This document shows, in pieces, positions 10,517 through 19,336 of a stretch of 64,000 nt of DNA (position 1 is the first letter of the stretch; every line of letters starts with the position of its first letter). The translations under genes and the position numbers were made by a program. The notes below the pieces were generated by a model. That model had not been told where the DNA came from and did no database searches. It saw nothing but the letters and a program-made list of their open reading frames with translations. Source of the stretch: Pararhodobacter oceanensis (GTDB lineage: Bacteria; Pseudomonadota; Alphaproteobacteria; Rhodobacterales; Rhodobacteraceae); contig NZ_QDKM01000001.1 in the NCBI RefSeq assembly GCF_003076755.1, positions 310,001 to 374,000 on the forward strand. Reading direction: 5' to 3'.

Positions 10517-11815
10517 ATGGGCCAGCATACGATCAAAGTGCCAGATGTCGGCGAGGGGATTGCCGAGGTGGAACTGGCGGAATGGCATGTCGCGGTCGGC
10601 GATCTGGTGCGCGAGGATCAGGTGCTGGCGGCGGTGATGACCGATAAGGCGACGGTGGAGATCCCCTCGCCCTCGGATGGCAAAGTGCTGTGGCTGGGCG
10701 CTGAGGAAGGCGACAAGATGGCGGTCGGCGCTGCGCTGATCCGGCTGGAAGTCGCGGGCGGGGGCAACACCGAGGCGGCGGCGGAACTGGCGCCAGAGCC
10801 GGTGTCTGAATCTGGGCCGGTAACTAAACCCGAGGCGCGCGCGGAAACGCCTCAAGCGGAGGAGGTGCCGAAACCGGCGCGCGCCACGCCCCGTGAGGAC
10901 GCGGCACCGCCCAAAACCGGCGCCTTCTTGCCAAGGCCTGAGGGCGAAAAACCGATGGCCGCGCCGTCGGTGCGGGCGCGGGCGCGGGAGGCCGGTGTTG
11001 ATCTGCGCCGCGTCGCGGGCAGCGGTCCGGCGGGACGGATCACCCATGAAGACCTTGACCGGCTTGAGGTCGCGCCCGATACGCTTGCCCCCGCGGCGGG
11101 TTACCAGCGCAACACCGCGCAGGAAGAGATCAAGGTTATCGGTCTGCGCCGCAAGATCGCCGAGCGTATGGCCGAAGCGCATGCCAGGATCGCCCCGATC
11201 ACCTATGTCGAAGAGGTCGATATGAGTGCGCTGGAAGAGTTGCGCGAGCGGCTCAACAAGACGCGCCGCGAGGAGCAGCCGAAGCTGACCCTGCTGCCGT
11301 TCTTGATGCGGGCGATGGTGCGGGCGATTGCCGAGCAGCCGCGGCTGAACGCGCATTACGACGATGAGGCGGGGGTGATCTTGCAAAGCGGCGGGGTGCA
11401 TATCGGGATTGCCGCGCAAACGGGCGCCGGGCTGATGGTGCCGGTCGTGCGCCACGCCGAGGCACGCGATCTCTGGGGCTGTGCGGCGGAACTCAACCGC
11501 GTGAGTGCTGCGGCCAAAGCCGGTCATGCGGCGCGCGAGGAACTCAGCGGCTCGACGATCACCATCACCTCGCTGGGTGCCTTGGGCGGGATCGTCAGCA
11601 CGCCGATCATCAACCGCCCCGAGGTGGCGATCATCGGGGTCAATAAAATGGCGGTGAGGCCGGTCTGGGACGGCTCCGCCTTCGTGCCGCGCAAGATGAT
11701 GAACCTGTCGTCGAGCTTTGACCACCGCGTGGTGGACGGCTGGGATGCGGCGGTATTTGTGCAAAAGATCAAGAGCTTACTGGAAACACCAGCGCTGATC
11801 TTTATCGAGGGGTAA
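10517..11815 (+). CDS. bkdB: Branched-chain 2-oxoacid dehydrogenase E2 (dihydrolipoyl acyltransferase)
   Basis: The 432-residue E2 has one lipoyl domain with the lipoylated Lys44 in MTDKATVEIPSP, an Ala/Pro/Glu-rich linker (about 80-145), a peripheral subunit-binding domain (about 149-184, SVRARAREAGVDLRRVAGSG) and the catalytic acyltransferase domain. The active site is HRVVDG with His403 and Asp407. A single lipoyl domain is usual for BCKDH E2. It transfers the branched acyl group to CoA and forms the core of the complex. It starts 3 bp after E1 beta. Confidence 0.95.
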   Translation: MGQHTIKVPDVGEGIAEVELAEWHVAVGDLVREDQVLAAVMTDKATVEIPSPSDGKVLWLGAEEGDKMAVGAALIRLEVAGGGNTEAAAELAPEPVSESGPVTKPEARAETPQAEEVPKPARATPREDAAPPKTGAFLPRPEGEKPMAAPSVRARAREAGVDLRRVAGSGPAGRITHEDLDRLEVAPDTLAPAAGYQRNTAQEEIKVIGLRRKIAERMAEAHARIAPITYVEEVDMSALEELRERLNKTRREEQPKLTLLPFLMRAMVRAIAEQPRLNAHYDDEAGVILQSGGVHIGIAAQTGAGLMVPVVRHAEARDLWGCAAELNRVSAAAKAGHAAREELSGSTITITSLGALGGIVSTPIINRPEVAIIGVNKMAVRPVWDGSAFVPRKMMNLSSSFDHRVVDGWDAAVFVQKIKSLLETPALIFIEG

Positions 11816-11819
11816 GCGG

Positions 11820-13208
11820 ATGAAGGATATCTCCTGCAAGCTGTTGGTGATCGGCGCCGGCCCCGGTGGCTATGTCTGCGCGATCCGCGCGGCGCAGGCG
11901 GGCGTCGATACGGTGATCGTCGACCGCGCGCGCCCCGGGGGCACCTGTCTGAACGTGGGCTGTATTCCGTCCAAGGCGCTGATCCATGCCGGTGATGCAT
12001 TCGCGCAGGCCAGCGCGCGCGCGTTGGGCGATGCCTTGGGGATCAGCGCGGGGGCGCCGTCGATCGATCTGGCGCAGACGATGGAATGGAAGGACGGGAT
12101 TGTGACGCGGCTGACCTCAGGCGTCAGCGGCTTGTTGAAGAAATCCGGCGTCAAACGCGTCACCGGCCCGGCAAGGTTTCGTGACGGGCGCACGGTGGCG
12201 GTAGAGACCGACACCGGCGTGCAGGTGATCCACGCGCAAAATGTGGTGATCGCGACGGGTTCGGCGCCGGTGGAACTATCGGCGCTGACCTTTGGCGGGC
12301 GGGTGATTTCCTCAACCGAGGCGCTGGCGCTGGAGGCGGTGCCGGCCAGTTTGGCAGTGGTCGGCGGCGGCTATATCGGGCTGGAATTGGGCACGGCGTT
12401 TGCGAAACTGGGCGCGAAGGTCACGGTGGTGGAGGCCGCGCCGCGCATCCTGCCGCAGTATGACGCGGAACTGACGCGGCCGGTGATGCGGCGGCTCAAA
12501 GAGCTGGGCATCAAGGTGATGCTGGAGAGTAAGGCAGTGGGGCTGACCGAGAAAGGCGCGCTGCAGGTTGACGGTCCGTCGGGTGACGCGCGGATCAAGG
12601 CGGAGAAGGTGCTGGTGACCGTGGGGCGCAGGCCGGTGACCGAAGGTTGGGGCCGCGAAGAACTGGCGCTCGAGATGGACGGGCCATTTCTGCGCGTCGA
12701 TGCGCAGTGCCAGACCGCGATGCGCGGGATTTACGCGATTGGCGATGTCACCGGCGCGCCGATGCTGGCGCACCGCGCGATGGCGCAGGGTGACATGGTC
12801 GCGCAGATCGTGGCGGGCGAGCGTCTGGCATGGGATAAACAGGCGATCCCCGAGGTCTGTTTCACCGATCCCGAGGTGGTCAGCGTCGGGCTCTCGCCCG
12901 ATGAAGCGCGCGCTACGGGGCGCGAGATCAAGACCGGCGTGTTCCCGTTCAGCGCCAATGGCCGCGCGATGACCATGCAGGCGGATGCAGGCTTTGTGCG
13001 GGTGCTGGCGCGGGCGGATACGCATCAGGTGCTGGGGTTGCAGGCGGTGGGCGCGGGCGTGTCCGAACTGTCGGCGGGGTTTGCCTTGGCGCTGGAAATG
13101 CAGGCGCGGCTCGAGGATATCGCGGCGACGGTGCACGCGCATCCGACGCTGGGCGAGGCCCTGCAAGAGGCGGCTTTGGCCGCGATGGGCCACGGGCTGC
13201 ACGCCTGA
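11820..13208 (+). CDS. lpdA: Dihydrolipoyl dehydrogenase (E3)
   Basis: The 462-residue flavoprotein disulfide reductase has an FAD-binding motif GAGPGGYVCAIRAAQ (12-26), redox disulfide Cys43/Cys48 in GGTCLNVGCIPSK, an NAD-binding GGGYIGLELG segment and the C-terminal catalytic HAHPTLGEA. It reoxidises dihydrolipoamide on E2 with NAD+. Its position 4 bp after the E2 gene marks it as the E3 dedicated to this complex (LpdV type), although it may be shared with other 2-oxoacid dehydrogenases. The operon ends here; hutD converges 33 bp downstream. Confidence 0.95.
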   Translation: MKDISCKLLVIGAGPGGYVCAIRAAQAGVDTVIVDRARPGGTCLNVGCIPSKALIHAGDAFAQASARALGDALGISAGAPSIDLAQTMEWKDGIVTRLTSGVSGLLKKSGVKRVTGPARFRDGRTVAVETDTGVQVIHAQNVVIATGSAPVELSALTFGGRVISSTEALALEAVPASLAVVGGGYIGLELGTAFAKLGAKVTVVEAAPRILPQYDAELTRPVMRRLKELGIKVMLESKAVGLTEKGALQVDGPSGDARIKAEKVLVTVGRRPVTEGWGREELALEMDGPFLRVDAQCQTAMRGIYAIGDVTGAPMLAHRAMAQGDMVAQIVAGERLAWDKQAIPEVCFTDPEVVSVGLSPDEARATGREIKTGVFPFSANGRAMTMQADAGFVRVLARADTHQVLGLQAVGAGVSELSAGFALALEMQARLEDIAATVHAHPTLGEALQEAALAAMGHGLHA

Positions 13209-13241
13209 CAAACGCGCCGGTTTATGGGCCGGTGCCGGTGT

Positions 13242-13781
13242 TCAACCGCCCGTTTTTGCGAGGATAATCTGCAGGGCTTTGGCGCCCGCCGCCAGTTCAA
13301 TCGGCGCCTCGGGGTCGATCACCGTGGTTAACGGCGCCAAGGCGCGACCGGCGCAAACCGCCTCACCTGAGACAAGGAACACAAACTGCGACTGGCTTGC
13401 GGGGGTCAGGATCGCGGGGCCGCTGACGGGGTGCACCGAGGCGACAATCCGCGAGGGGCGATAGATCACATTGAGATCGCGGATCGGGCCGAATTGCAGC
13501 CGCCCGAAGGCGGCCAGATCACCGGCAAAGGGCAAGGGCATCATCGGCACCGCAGTCAGCGGGCCGTCATCGGTCTCGAGCAGCAAACCGTCGCCGTGAA
13601 ACACGGTCAGAATGCGCTGCAAACCGGCGAAATTCGAGAACGGGCCTTCGCGGCTGACATCGGCAAGGCTGATGCGCCAGAGAATCCCGCTCGCGTCACG
13701 CTCGGCGGCGATTTCACGGGTGATGCCGCCGCCGTTCACCCAAGGGATTGCGGTCAGCGACTCATAGGGGATCACTTGCAT
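13242..13781 (-). CDS. hutD: HutD/Ves family protein
   Basis: This 179-residue bicupin-like protein is recognised by IPWVNGGGITREIA near the N-terminus and WRISLADVSREGPFSNFAGLQR in the middle, both hallmarks of HutD. HutD is widespread in hut loci and is thought to restrain or buffer hut expression by binding a pathway intermediate; it is not an enzyme of the pathway. It is the last gene of hutU-hutI-hutF-hutD and starts 4 bp after hutF stops. It faces the bkd operon end across a short gap. Confidence 0.9.
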   Translation of the reverse strand: MQVIPYESLTAIPWVNGGGITREIAAERDASGILWRISLADVSREGPFSNFAGLQRILTVFHGDGLLLETDDGPLTAVPMMPLPFAGDLAAFGRLQFGPIRDLNVIYRPSRIVASVHPVSGPAILTPASQSQFVFLVSGEAVCAGRALAPLTTVIDPEAPIELAAGAKALQIILAKTGG

Positions 13782-13785
13782 GGTT

Positions 13786-15192
13786 TCACGTGGTCAGCTG
13801 GGCCATTGCGGCGCGGTAATTGGCTTTGATACGCGCTTCTTGCGGGTGATATCCGCCGCGCACAACCCATTTTCCGCCAATCATCACGTCGCGCACCGGA
13901 TTTTCTGTGCCGCCAAGCATCCATGCATCCAGCGCGGTCTGCGGGCCATGCCCCAAGAGCACATTGCGATCCGCATCGAGCATCAACAGATCGGCGCGGC
14001 GTCCGATGATCAGCGCGCCGCCGCCCTGCCCCGAGGCTTGCTCGCCGCCTCTAAGCGCCATGTCGAAATGCACACGGCCCGAGTGAACGGGGCCCGAGTG
14101 CACGGGGCCAGTGGCAGAGGGCTGCGCGATGACATTGCGGCGGCGCAGTTCCAGCCGTTTGCCGCATTCCAGCATGCGCAATTCCTCGGCGATCGAGGTG
14201 GCATAATGGCTGTCGGTGCCGATCCCCCACGCGCCGCCCGCCTGATGGTATTCGACCAGCGGAAAGAACCCGTCGCCCATCGTCGCCTCGGTCAAAGGGC
14301 AGAGCCCCGCGACGGCGCCACTGGCGGCAGCACCGGCGATTTCCGAGGCATCAAGATGGGTGGCATGCACGAGGCACCAGCGGTCATCGAGACCGGTATT
14401 GTCCAACAGCCATTGCACCGGGCGCGCACCGAGACCGGCCTCAACCTCGGCGACCTCATGGGTGGTTTCCGAGACATGGATATGGAGCCGCGCCTGCGGG
14501 TCGAGGGCGTTCATCCCTGCAAGCGCCGCTTTGGCCTCCTCCGGCGTGACCGCGCGCAGGGAATGAAGCGCCAGCCCGATGTGCAGATCGGGGTGATCTG
14601 TGCGGCGGCTGCGTAGCGTGTCGATCAGGGCTAAATAGGCGTCAACATCATGCACGAAGCGCTGTTGCGTCGGTTCGGCGGGTTTGCCGATGCCGCCATG
14701 GGCGTAAAGCACCGGCAAAAGGGTCAGCCCGAGGCCGGTGTCAGCGGCGGCGGCGATCAGACGGTCGGACATCTCGGCGGGATTGGCGAAATGCGCGCCG
14801 CCCGACTGGTGATGGACATAGTGGAATTCACAGACCGCGGTCATGCCGAATTTAAGCATTTCAAGGTAAACCAGCGCGGCGATGGCCTCATAGGCCTCGG
14901 GCGTCAGCCGGTCGACCATACGGTACATTTCCTTGCGCCAGGTCCAGAGATTGTCCTCGGCTAAGGCGCCGGTGACAAATTCGGTGCGCCCGGCCAAGGC
15001 GCGTTGGAAGGCGTGGGAATGCAGGTTCGAGAGGCCCGGCACGCCGTAGCCCGCGAGTTTCTCGGCGCGACGGCCCGCGGGGCATCTGGCCGAGACCGAA
15101 AGGATTTGCCCATCATCGCCAACCTCGAGAAATCCGGGCGACAGCCAGCCGTCCGGCTGGTGCAAATGCTCGACTTCATAGAGCGTGGGCAT
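13786..15192 (-). CDS. hutF: Formimidoylglutamate deiminase (HutF)
   Basis: The 468-residue amidohydrolase has the metal-binding HSH (58-60), HVSE (middle), HATHL and GTDSHYATS motifs in the family order. HutF converts N-formimidoyl-L-glutamate to N-formylglutamate and ammonia, normally followed by HutG. No hutG is present here. A short in-frame repeat (GPVHSGPVHSGRVH, DNA about 14085-14112) is inserted before the C-terminal domain and is not an expected family feature. AAAGGAG lies 8 bp before the ATG. The related enzyme that removes methylamine from N-methylformimidoylglutamate would look similar, so the exact substrate depends on the upstream enzymes. Confidence 0.88.
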   Translation of the reverse strand: MPTLYEVEHLHQPDGWLSPGFLEVGDDGQILSVSARCPAGRRAEKLAGYGVPGLSNLHSHAFQRALAGRTEFVTGALAEDNLWTWRKEMYRMVDRLTPEAYEAIAALVYLEMLKFGMTAVCEFHYVHHQSGGAHFANPAEMSDRLIAAAADTGLGLTLLPVLYAHGGIGKPAEPTQQRFVHDVDAYLALIDTLRSRRTDHPDLHIGLALHSLRAVTPEEAKAALAGMNALDPQARLHIHVSETTHEVAEVEAGLGARPVQWLLDNTGLDDRWCLVHATHLDASEIAGAAASGAVAGLCPLTEATMGDGFFPLVEYHQAGGAWGIGTDSHYATSIAEELRMLECGKRLELRRRNVIAQPSATGPVHSGPVHSGRVHFDMALRGGEQASGQGGGALIIGRRADLLMLDADRNVLLGHGPQTALDAWMLGGTENPVRDVMIGGKWVVRGGYHPQEARIKANYRAAMAQLTT

Positions 15193-15228
15193 GGCGGGGG
15201 CTCCTTTGCAGTTTCTCGAAATAGGCGG

Positions 15229-16476
15229 CTAGAGGCTGTCGCCCGCGTCGAAAACAACCGCGCCCGCCTTGAGCACCATCCGCGCGCGACCACGGCCCAA
15301 TTGATAGGCCATGTCCTCAAAACGCGCGTATGGGAAGATCGCGATATCGGCCTGTTTGCCCGCCTCGAGCGAGCCAATGCGGTCGGCGCGGTCAACGGAC
15401 ATGGCGGCGTGGCGGGTGCCCGCGAGGATCGCCTCGGCGGGAGAGAATTGGTAAAGGCGGCAGGCGAGTTGCACGACAAATGGCATCGATTCCAGCCAGC
15501 AGCCGGGGCACATATCGGTGGCCAGCGCCACGGTCACACCGGCGTCCATCAGGCCGCGCGCATCAAAGGGGCGGGCATGGCCGACGGCGAAATCGAGCGC
15601 CGGCATCACCACGCAGACCACGCCCGCGTCACGCAACAAAGGGTATTCGGCGGGGTCGGTGTAGTTCATGTGATCGGCCGAGATGGCCTTCATTTCGGCG
15701 GCCAATGTCGAGCCGCCGATATGGGAATAGGCGTCGGTGTGGATTTTCACCTTGAGGCCGTGATCCAGCCCGGCTTGCAGAATTTTGCGAGACTCTTCAA
15801 CGGTGTAATAGCCGTCATCACAATAGACATCGTTGAATTCGGCCAACCCTCGGCGCGCAACCTCGGGGATCATCTCGTCAAGGATTTCGGCGATATAGGC
15901 GTCGCGGGATTTGTCGTTGGGGAATTCATGGGCGCCAAGGAAGGTCGAGACGATCTCGATCGGCTGGCGTTCCCCGAGCATCTGGTTGACCTCGAGCATC
16001 TTGATCTCGGTCGCGGTGTTGAGCCCGTAGCCGCTTTTGCTTTCCACCGTGGTGGTGCCGAAGCTGAGCATCTGCGCCAGCCGCTCGGCGGCGCTGTCGG
16101 CCAAATCATCGTGGCTGGCCTCGCGCATCATTTTCGCGGTGGCGGTGATGCCGGTGGGGATGCCCATCGCCTTGATCTCGGCGGGCGTGCGGCCCTGCAC
16201 CTTTTGCGCGTATTCCTCGACGCGCGATTTGTGGAACACCAGATGCGTATGGCAATCGACGAAGCCGGGCATGACCAGCCCGCCTTGCGCATCAATGACC
16301 TGCGCGCCGCCCAGATCATGGGCGGCGGCGATTTCAGCGCGTGTGCCAATGGCGGCGATGCGGTCCCCGGCCACCGCCACGAGGCAGCCGGTTTTTGCCC
16401 CGACAAGGTCATCTGCACCGGCCGCACAGGTCAGGATCTGGCCTGCGTTCTCGATCAAGAGGGTGATTTTGTCCAT
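15229..16476 (-). CDS. hutI: Imidazolonepropionase-type hydrolase (HutI), atypical active site
   Basis: This 415-residue amidohydrolase has the zinc ligands His76 and His78 (DCHTH), substrate-side KSGYGL (147-152), GAH at 181-183, His246 and Asp321. HutI opens the ring of 4-imidazolone-5-propionate to formimidoylglutamate. Two segments differ from typical HutI: the usual HADE/HAEQ after the zinc His reads HTDA (246-249), and the usual AGGGI loop reads MGIPTGI (104-110). The start at 16476 avoids overlap with hutU. These differences could mean a modified imidazolone substrate. It lies 23 bp after hutU and 36 bp before hutF. Confidence 0.82.
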   Translation of the reverse strand: MDKITLLIENAGQILTCAAGADDLVGAKTGCLVAVAGDRIAAIGTRAEIAAAHDLGGAQVIDAQGGLVMPGFVDCHTHLVFHKSRVEEYAQKVQGRTPAEIKAMGIPTGITATAKMMREASHDDLADSAAERLAQMLSFGTTTVESKSGYGLNTATEIKMLEVNQMLGERQPIEIVSTFLGAHEFPNDKSRDAYIAEILDEMIPEVARRGLAEFNDVYCDDGYYTVEESRKILQAGLDHGLKVKIHTDAYSHIGGSTLAAEMKAISADHMNYTDPAEYPLLRDAGVVCVVMPALDFAVGHARPFDARGLMDAGVTVALATDMCPGCWLESMPFVVQLACRLYQFSPAEAILAGTRHAAMSVDRADRIGSLEAGKQADIAIFPYARFEDMAYQLGRGRARMVLKAGAVVFDAGDSL

Positions 16477-16499
16477 ATCGGGGCCTTTCACGTCGGGTC

Positions 16500-18236
16500 T
16501 TAAGCGTTCTTCTTTTTCGGCGCAGCCGAATCGTCGGGGCCGAAGGTCGCGGTCGGGGTCCACCAGAGCGGCACCTGCACGCCGTCTTTCTCGAACCGCT
16601 CGGCGGCGGTTTTGCGGGCGATGTCATAGCCCGCCTGCGCATGTCGCACGACGCCGATGCCGCTATCGGTGGTCAGACAAGCGGCGAGCCGCACATCGGC
16701 CTCGGCAGAGCCATCGGCGATCATGGTGACGCCGGTATGCACCGCCTCGCCCATCGAGTAGTTTTCCTGAATGGCGACCAGATCGGCGCCCGCCGCCACA
16801 TTGAGCAGCGCGTTCAGATAGGGCCAGTCGGAGATCAGGTCCGAGCCGTCTTTCATCCGCTCGCTCTCGAAGGTCGGGTTGACGATCGAACCCGAGTCGA
16901 GATTGTCACGCGAGAAGGCCACCGGCCCCTTGAGTTCGCCCGAGCGCACCATCTCATTGACCCGCATGCCAAAGGCCTTGCGCTGGCCAAAGCCGAGATA
17001 GCAGATGCGGGCGGGCAGACCCTCGATCGGGATATGTTTGCGCGCCAGTTGGATCCAGTTGCGCACCAGATCATCCTCGGCGAACATCTCCTCGACCAGA
17101 TCATCGAGTTTCGCCAGATCCTCGGCCTCGCGCGACATGCAGGTCCAGCGGAACGGGCCACGACCTTCGCAGAACAGCGGGCGGATATAGGCGGCGACGA
17201 AACCGGGGATTTTCATCGCGGCGTCGACCGGCATGCCAGCGTCGCGGGCTTCCTTGCGCAGCGAGTTGCCATATTCAAAGACCTGCACGCCCTTATCGAG
17301 AAACTCGTTCATGATCTCGAGTTGCTCGATCATCGAGGCGCCGGCCTGTTTCATATAGCCGTCGCGGTCGGATTTGCGCAGCTCGCGCGCCTCCTCGACG
17401 GTGACACCCTCCGGCACATAGGACAGCGGGTCATGGGCGGGGGTCATATCGGTGATGATATCGGGCAAGAATCCGGTGTCGCGCGCCTTCTTGAGCACAT
17501 CGACGGCGTTGCCCATCAGGGCGATGCCCAAGGGACGGCCCTCGGCGGCGGCCTCTTTGGCCATTGCCACTGCCTCATCGAAATCATGCACGATTACATC
17601 GCAGTAGCCGACCTCGAGCCGGTGGTTCACCACTTTCTCGTCGACATCGGCACAGATGCAAACGCCGCCCAACATGGTCATCGCGCGCGGCTGGTTGCCG
17701 CCCATGCCGCCCATGCCTGCGGTCAGCAGGATGCGGCCCGTGAGGCTGCCGCCAAAGGCCTGATCGCCGATCGCCACGAGGGTCTGGAAGGTGCCCTGAA
17801 TCACCCCCTGCGTACCGATATATTCCCAGGGCGCGGCGGTGTACTGGGCGTAGATTGTCAGGTTCTTGTCCTGCAGGTCATAGAAGATCGGCCAAGTGGC
17901 TTTCATGATATTGGTGGTCGCCATCACCACCCGCGGCGCGAGGGTATTGGTGCGGAAAATCGCCACCGGCATGCCCGATTGCACGACCAGCGTTTCGTCA
18001 TTCTCCAATTCTTGCAAGGATTTGACGATGGCGTGATAGCTTTCCCAATTGCGCGCGCATTTGCCAATGCCGCCATAGATCACCAGTTCCTCGGGGTGCT
18101 CGGCGTTTTCCATGTTGTTCTCGAGCATGCGCAGAATGCTTTCCTGCTTCCAGCCTTTGCAGCGCAGGTTGTTCCCGCCCATGGCGCGAACCTCATACAG
18201 GATTTCCGGCGTCTCGATCTGGTCGTGCTTCCCCAT
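16500..18236 (-). CDS. hutU: Urocanate hydratase family enzyme (HutU), divergent
   Basis: The 578-residue NAD+-dependent hydratase keeps the urocanase skeleton: YGGIG (54-58), Gln131, TAGMGGMGG (172-180), FCEGRGPFRW, Cys412 in LPARICYLG, and DGSDLISDWPYLNALLN (463-479). Several normally near-invariant parts are changed: DQTSAHDPLNGY becomes DMTPAHDPLSY (263-273), RDHLDSG becomes RDNLDSG (443-449), and the HHGGGVG loop is replaced by QENYSMG (490-496). The C-terminus carries an extra Lys-rich tail. It may hydrate urocanate or a substituted urocanate; paralogues acting on thio- and methyl-urocanates are known. It is first in the hut operon, with a clear upstream promoter and AGGAGG ribosome site. 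Confidence 0.82.
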   Translation of the reverse strand: MGKHDQIETPEILYEVRAMGGNNLRCKGWKQESILRMLENNMENAEHPEELVIYGGIGKCARNWESYHAIVKSLQELENDETLVVQSGMPVAIFRTNTLAPRVVMATTNIMKATWPIFYDLQDKNLTIYAQYTAAPWEYIGTQGVIQGTFQTLVAIGDQAFGGSLTGRILLTAGMGGMGGNQPRAMTMLGGVCICADVDEKVVNHRLEVGYCDVIVHDFDEAVAMAKEAAAEGRPLGIALMGNAVDVLKKARDTGFLPDIITDMTPAHDPLSYVPEGVTVEEARELRKSDRDGYMKQAGASMIEQLEIMNEFLDKGVQVFEYGNSLRKEARDAGMPVDAAMKIPGFVAAYIRPLFCEGRGPFRWTCMSREAEDLAKLDDLVEEMFAEDDLVRNWIQLARKHIPIEGLPARICYLGFGQRKAFGMRVNEMVRSGELKGPVAFSRDNLDSGSIVNPTFESERMKDGSDLISDWPYLNALLNVAAGADLVAIQENYSMGEAVHTGVTMIADGSAEADVRLAACLTTDSGIGVVRHAQAGYDIARKTAAERFEKDGVQVPLWWTPTATFGPDDSAAPKKKNA

Positions 18237-18289
18237 GGTGTCCTCCTAAAATGTGACTGGCATTTTCTGTGGCGTTGTGCAAATTGGTA

Positions 18290-18328
18290 TATACCACTTA
18301 ATACAACTTGAGGATTTGATTCTGTCAA
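18290..18328 (-). promoter_or_regulatory. hutU promoter overlapped by HutC-type operator
   Basis: On the minus strand a consensus -35 TTGACA (18328-18323) is separated by 17 bp from a -10 TGTATT (18305-18300). The 19-bp element TATACCACTTAATACAACT (18290-18308, plus strand) covers the -10 and expected start point. TGGTATATACCA (18285-18296) is a perfect 12-bp palindrome that fits the TGKTA-N2-TACMA style of HutC sites. The 19-bp element recurs with three changes at 19306-19324. The position is that of a repressor operator. Confidence 0.65.
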
Positions 18329-18443
18329 GACAGTTTTTGACCCGCCCCGCCCGCCTGAATCGCCGCCTGCGTATTGCGACAAATCACCGCGCGGGCTATA
18401 AGAAGCAGGTGTCGGCGCGCGGCACGCTACAGGCAAATTTCCC

Positions 18444-19193
18444 ATGAGCAGACGCCCCACACCGACCTCGGAGCAGCGCGCCAATGGCGAAGTCGCCCTG
18501 TCTTTAGGGCAGCAGGTGCGCAATCACGTGCTGTCGCGAATCGACAGCGGCGAATGGCCCGAGGGCAGCCGAATCCCCTCGGAAGCGAAGCTGGTCGAGC
18601 AGCTGGGCATCTCGCGGATGACCATTCATATTGCGCTGCGCGACCTCTCCGCAGAGGGCGTTTTGCTGCGCAAACAGGGCGCCGGAACCTTTGTCGCGCC
18701 GCGCCGCAACCAGTCGACATTTCTGGAGTTGCGCAACATCCACACCGAGATCGAAGGCCGTGGAAACCAGCATACAACCGATATAATATTGATGGAAACG
18801 CTGGATTGCAGCATGAGTGTTGCGACCGAAATGAACATCCCGGCGGGCAGTCCGGTGTTCCACGCGATCCTGGTGCACCGTGAGAACGACCGGCCGGTGC
18901 AGGTTGAGGACCGCTATGTGAATATGCGGTATGCGCCGGATTTCCTGGATCAGGATTACACCAAGATCACGCCCTACGAGCATTTGATGGCTGCCGGTGC
19001 GCTACAGGAGGTCGAGCATGTGATCCAGGCGATTCCGGCGGAGGAATCGATTGCCAGATTGCTTGAACTGAACATCGGCGAGCCGGTGCTTTTGCTGCGC
19101 CGCCGCACATGGTCACGCGATATGATCGCCAGCAGCGCACGCCTGTCGCATCCCGGCGCAAGATTCAGCCTCGCAGGGCGAATGACAACTTGA
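18444..19193 (+). CDS. hutC: HutC, GntR-family histidine utilization repressor
   Basis: The 249-residue protein has a GntR winged helix (about 20-86, IPSEAKLVEQLGISRMTIHIALRDL) and a C-terminal UTRA ligand domain. LELRNIHTEI and the end SARLSHPGARFSLAGRM match HutC, which is released from DNA by urocanate. It is transcribed divergently from hutU and lies directly upstream of the TRAP operon, so it sits in the middle of its presumed regulon. If the hut enzymes use a modified urocanate, that compound would be the likely inducer. Confidence 0.9.
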   Translation: MSRRPTPTSEQRANGEVALSLGQQVRNHVLSRIDSGEWPEGSRIPSEAKLVEQLGISRMTIHIALRDLSAEGVLLRKQGAGTFVAPRRNQSTFLELRNIHTEIEGRGNQHTTDIILMETLDCSMSVATEMNIPAGSPVFHAILVHRENDRPVQVEDRYVNMRYAPDFLDQDYTKITPYEHLMAAGALQEVEHVIQAIPAEESIARLLELNIGEPVLLLRRRTWSRDMIASSARLSHPGARFSLAGRMTT

Positions 19194-19266
19194 AGGCGCA
19201 TCTTTCCTGACGCACACTCGCATTGTGACAGCGCAGCTATTGCGACATTGGCAGGTCAAAAATCTC

Positions 19267-19324
19267 TTGACACATCGCTTTGTCCCGAACCATGCTGAAG
19301 TTGCATATACCAATTGATGCAACT
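19267..19324 (+). promoter_or_regulatory. dctP promoter with second HutC-type operator
   Basis: A consensus -35 TTGACA (19267-19272) is followed after 18 bp by a weak -10 CATGCT (19291-19296). TATACCAATTGATGCAACT (19306-19324) repeats the hutU-promoter element at 16 of 19 positions and overlaps the expected start point. Within it TTGCAT-N10-ATGCAA (19301-19322) is a perfect interrupted dyad. The same geometry as at hutU points to co-repression by HutC. Confidence 0.6.
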
Positions 19325-19336
19325 GGGAGGTTCACA

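Noticed and set aside
16641-18311. 556-codon plus-strand ORF opposite hutU
   Set aside because: Shadow of hutU; no domain and it runs through the hutU promoter.
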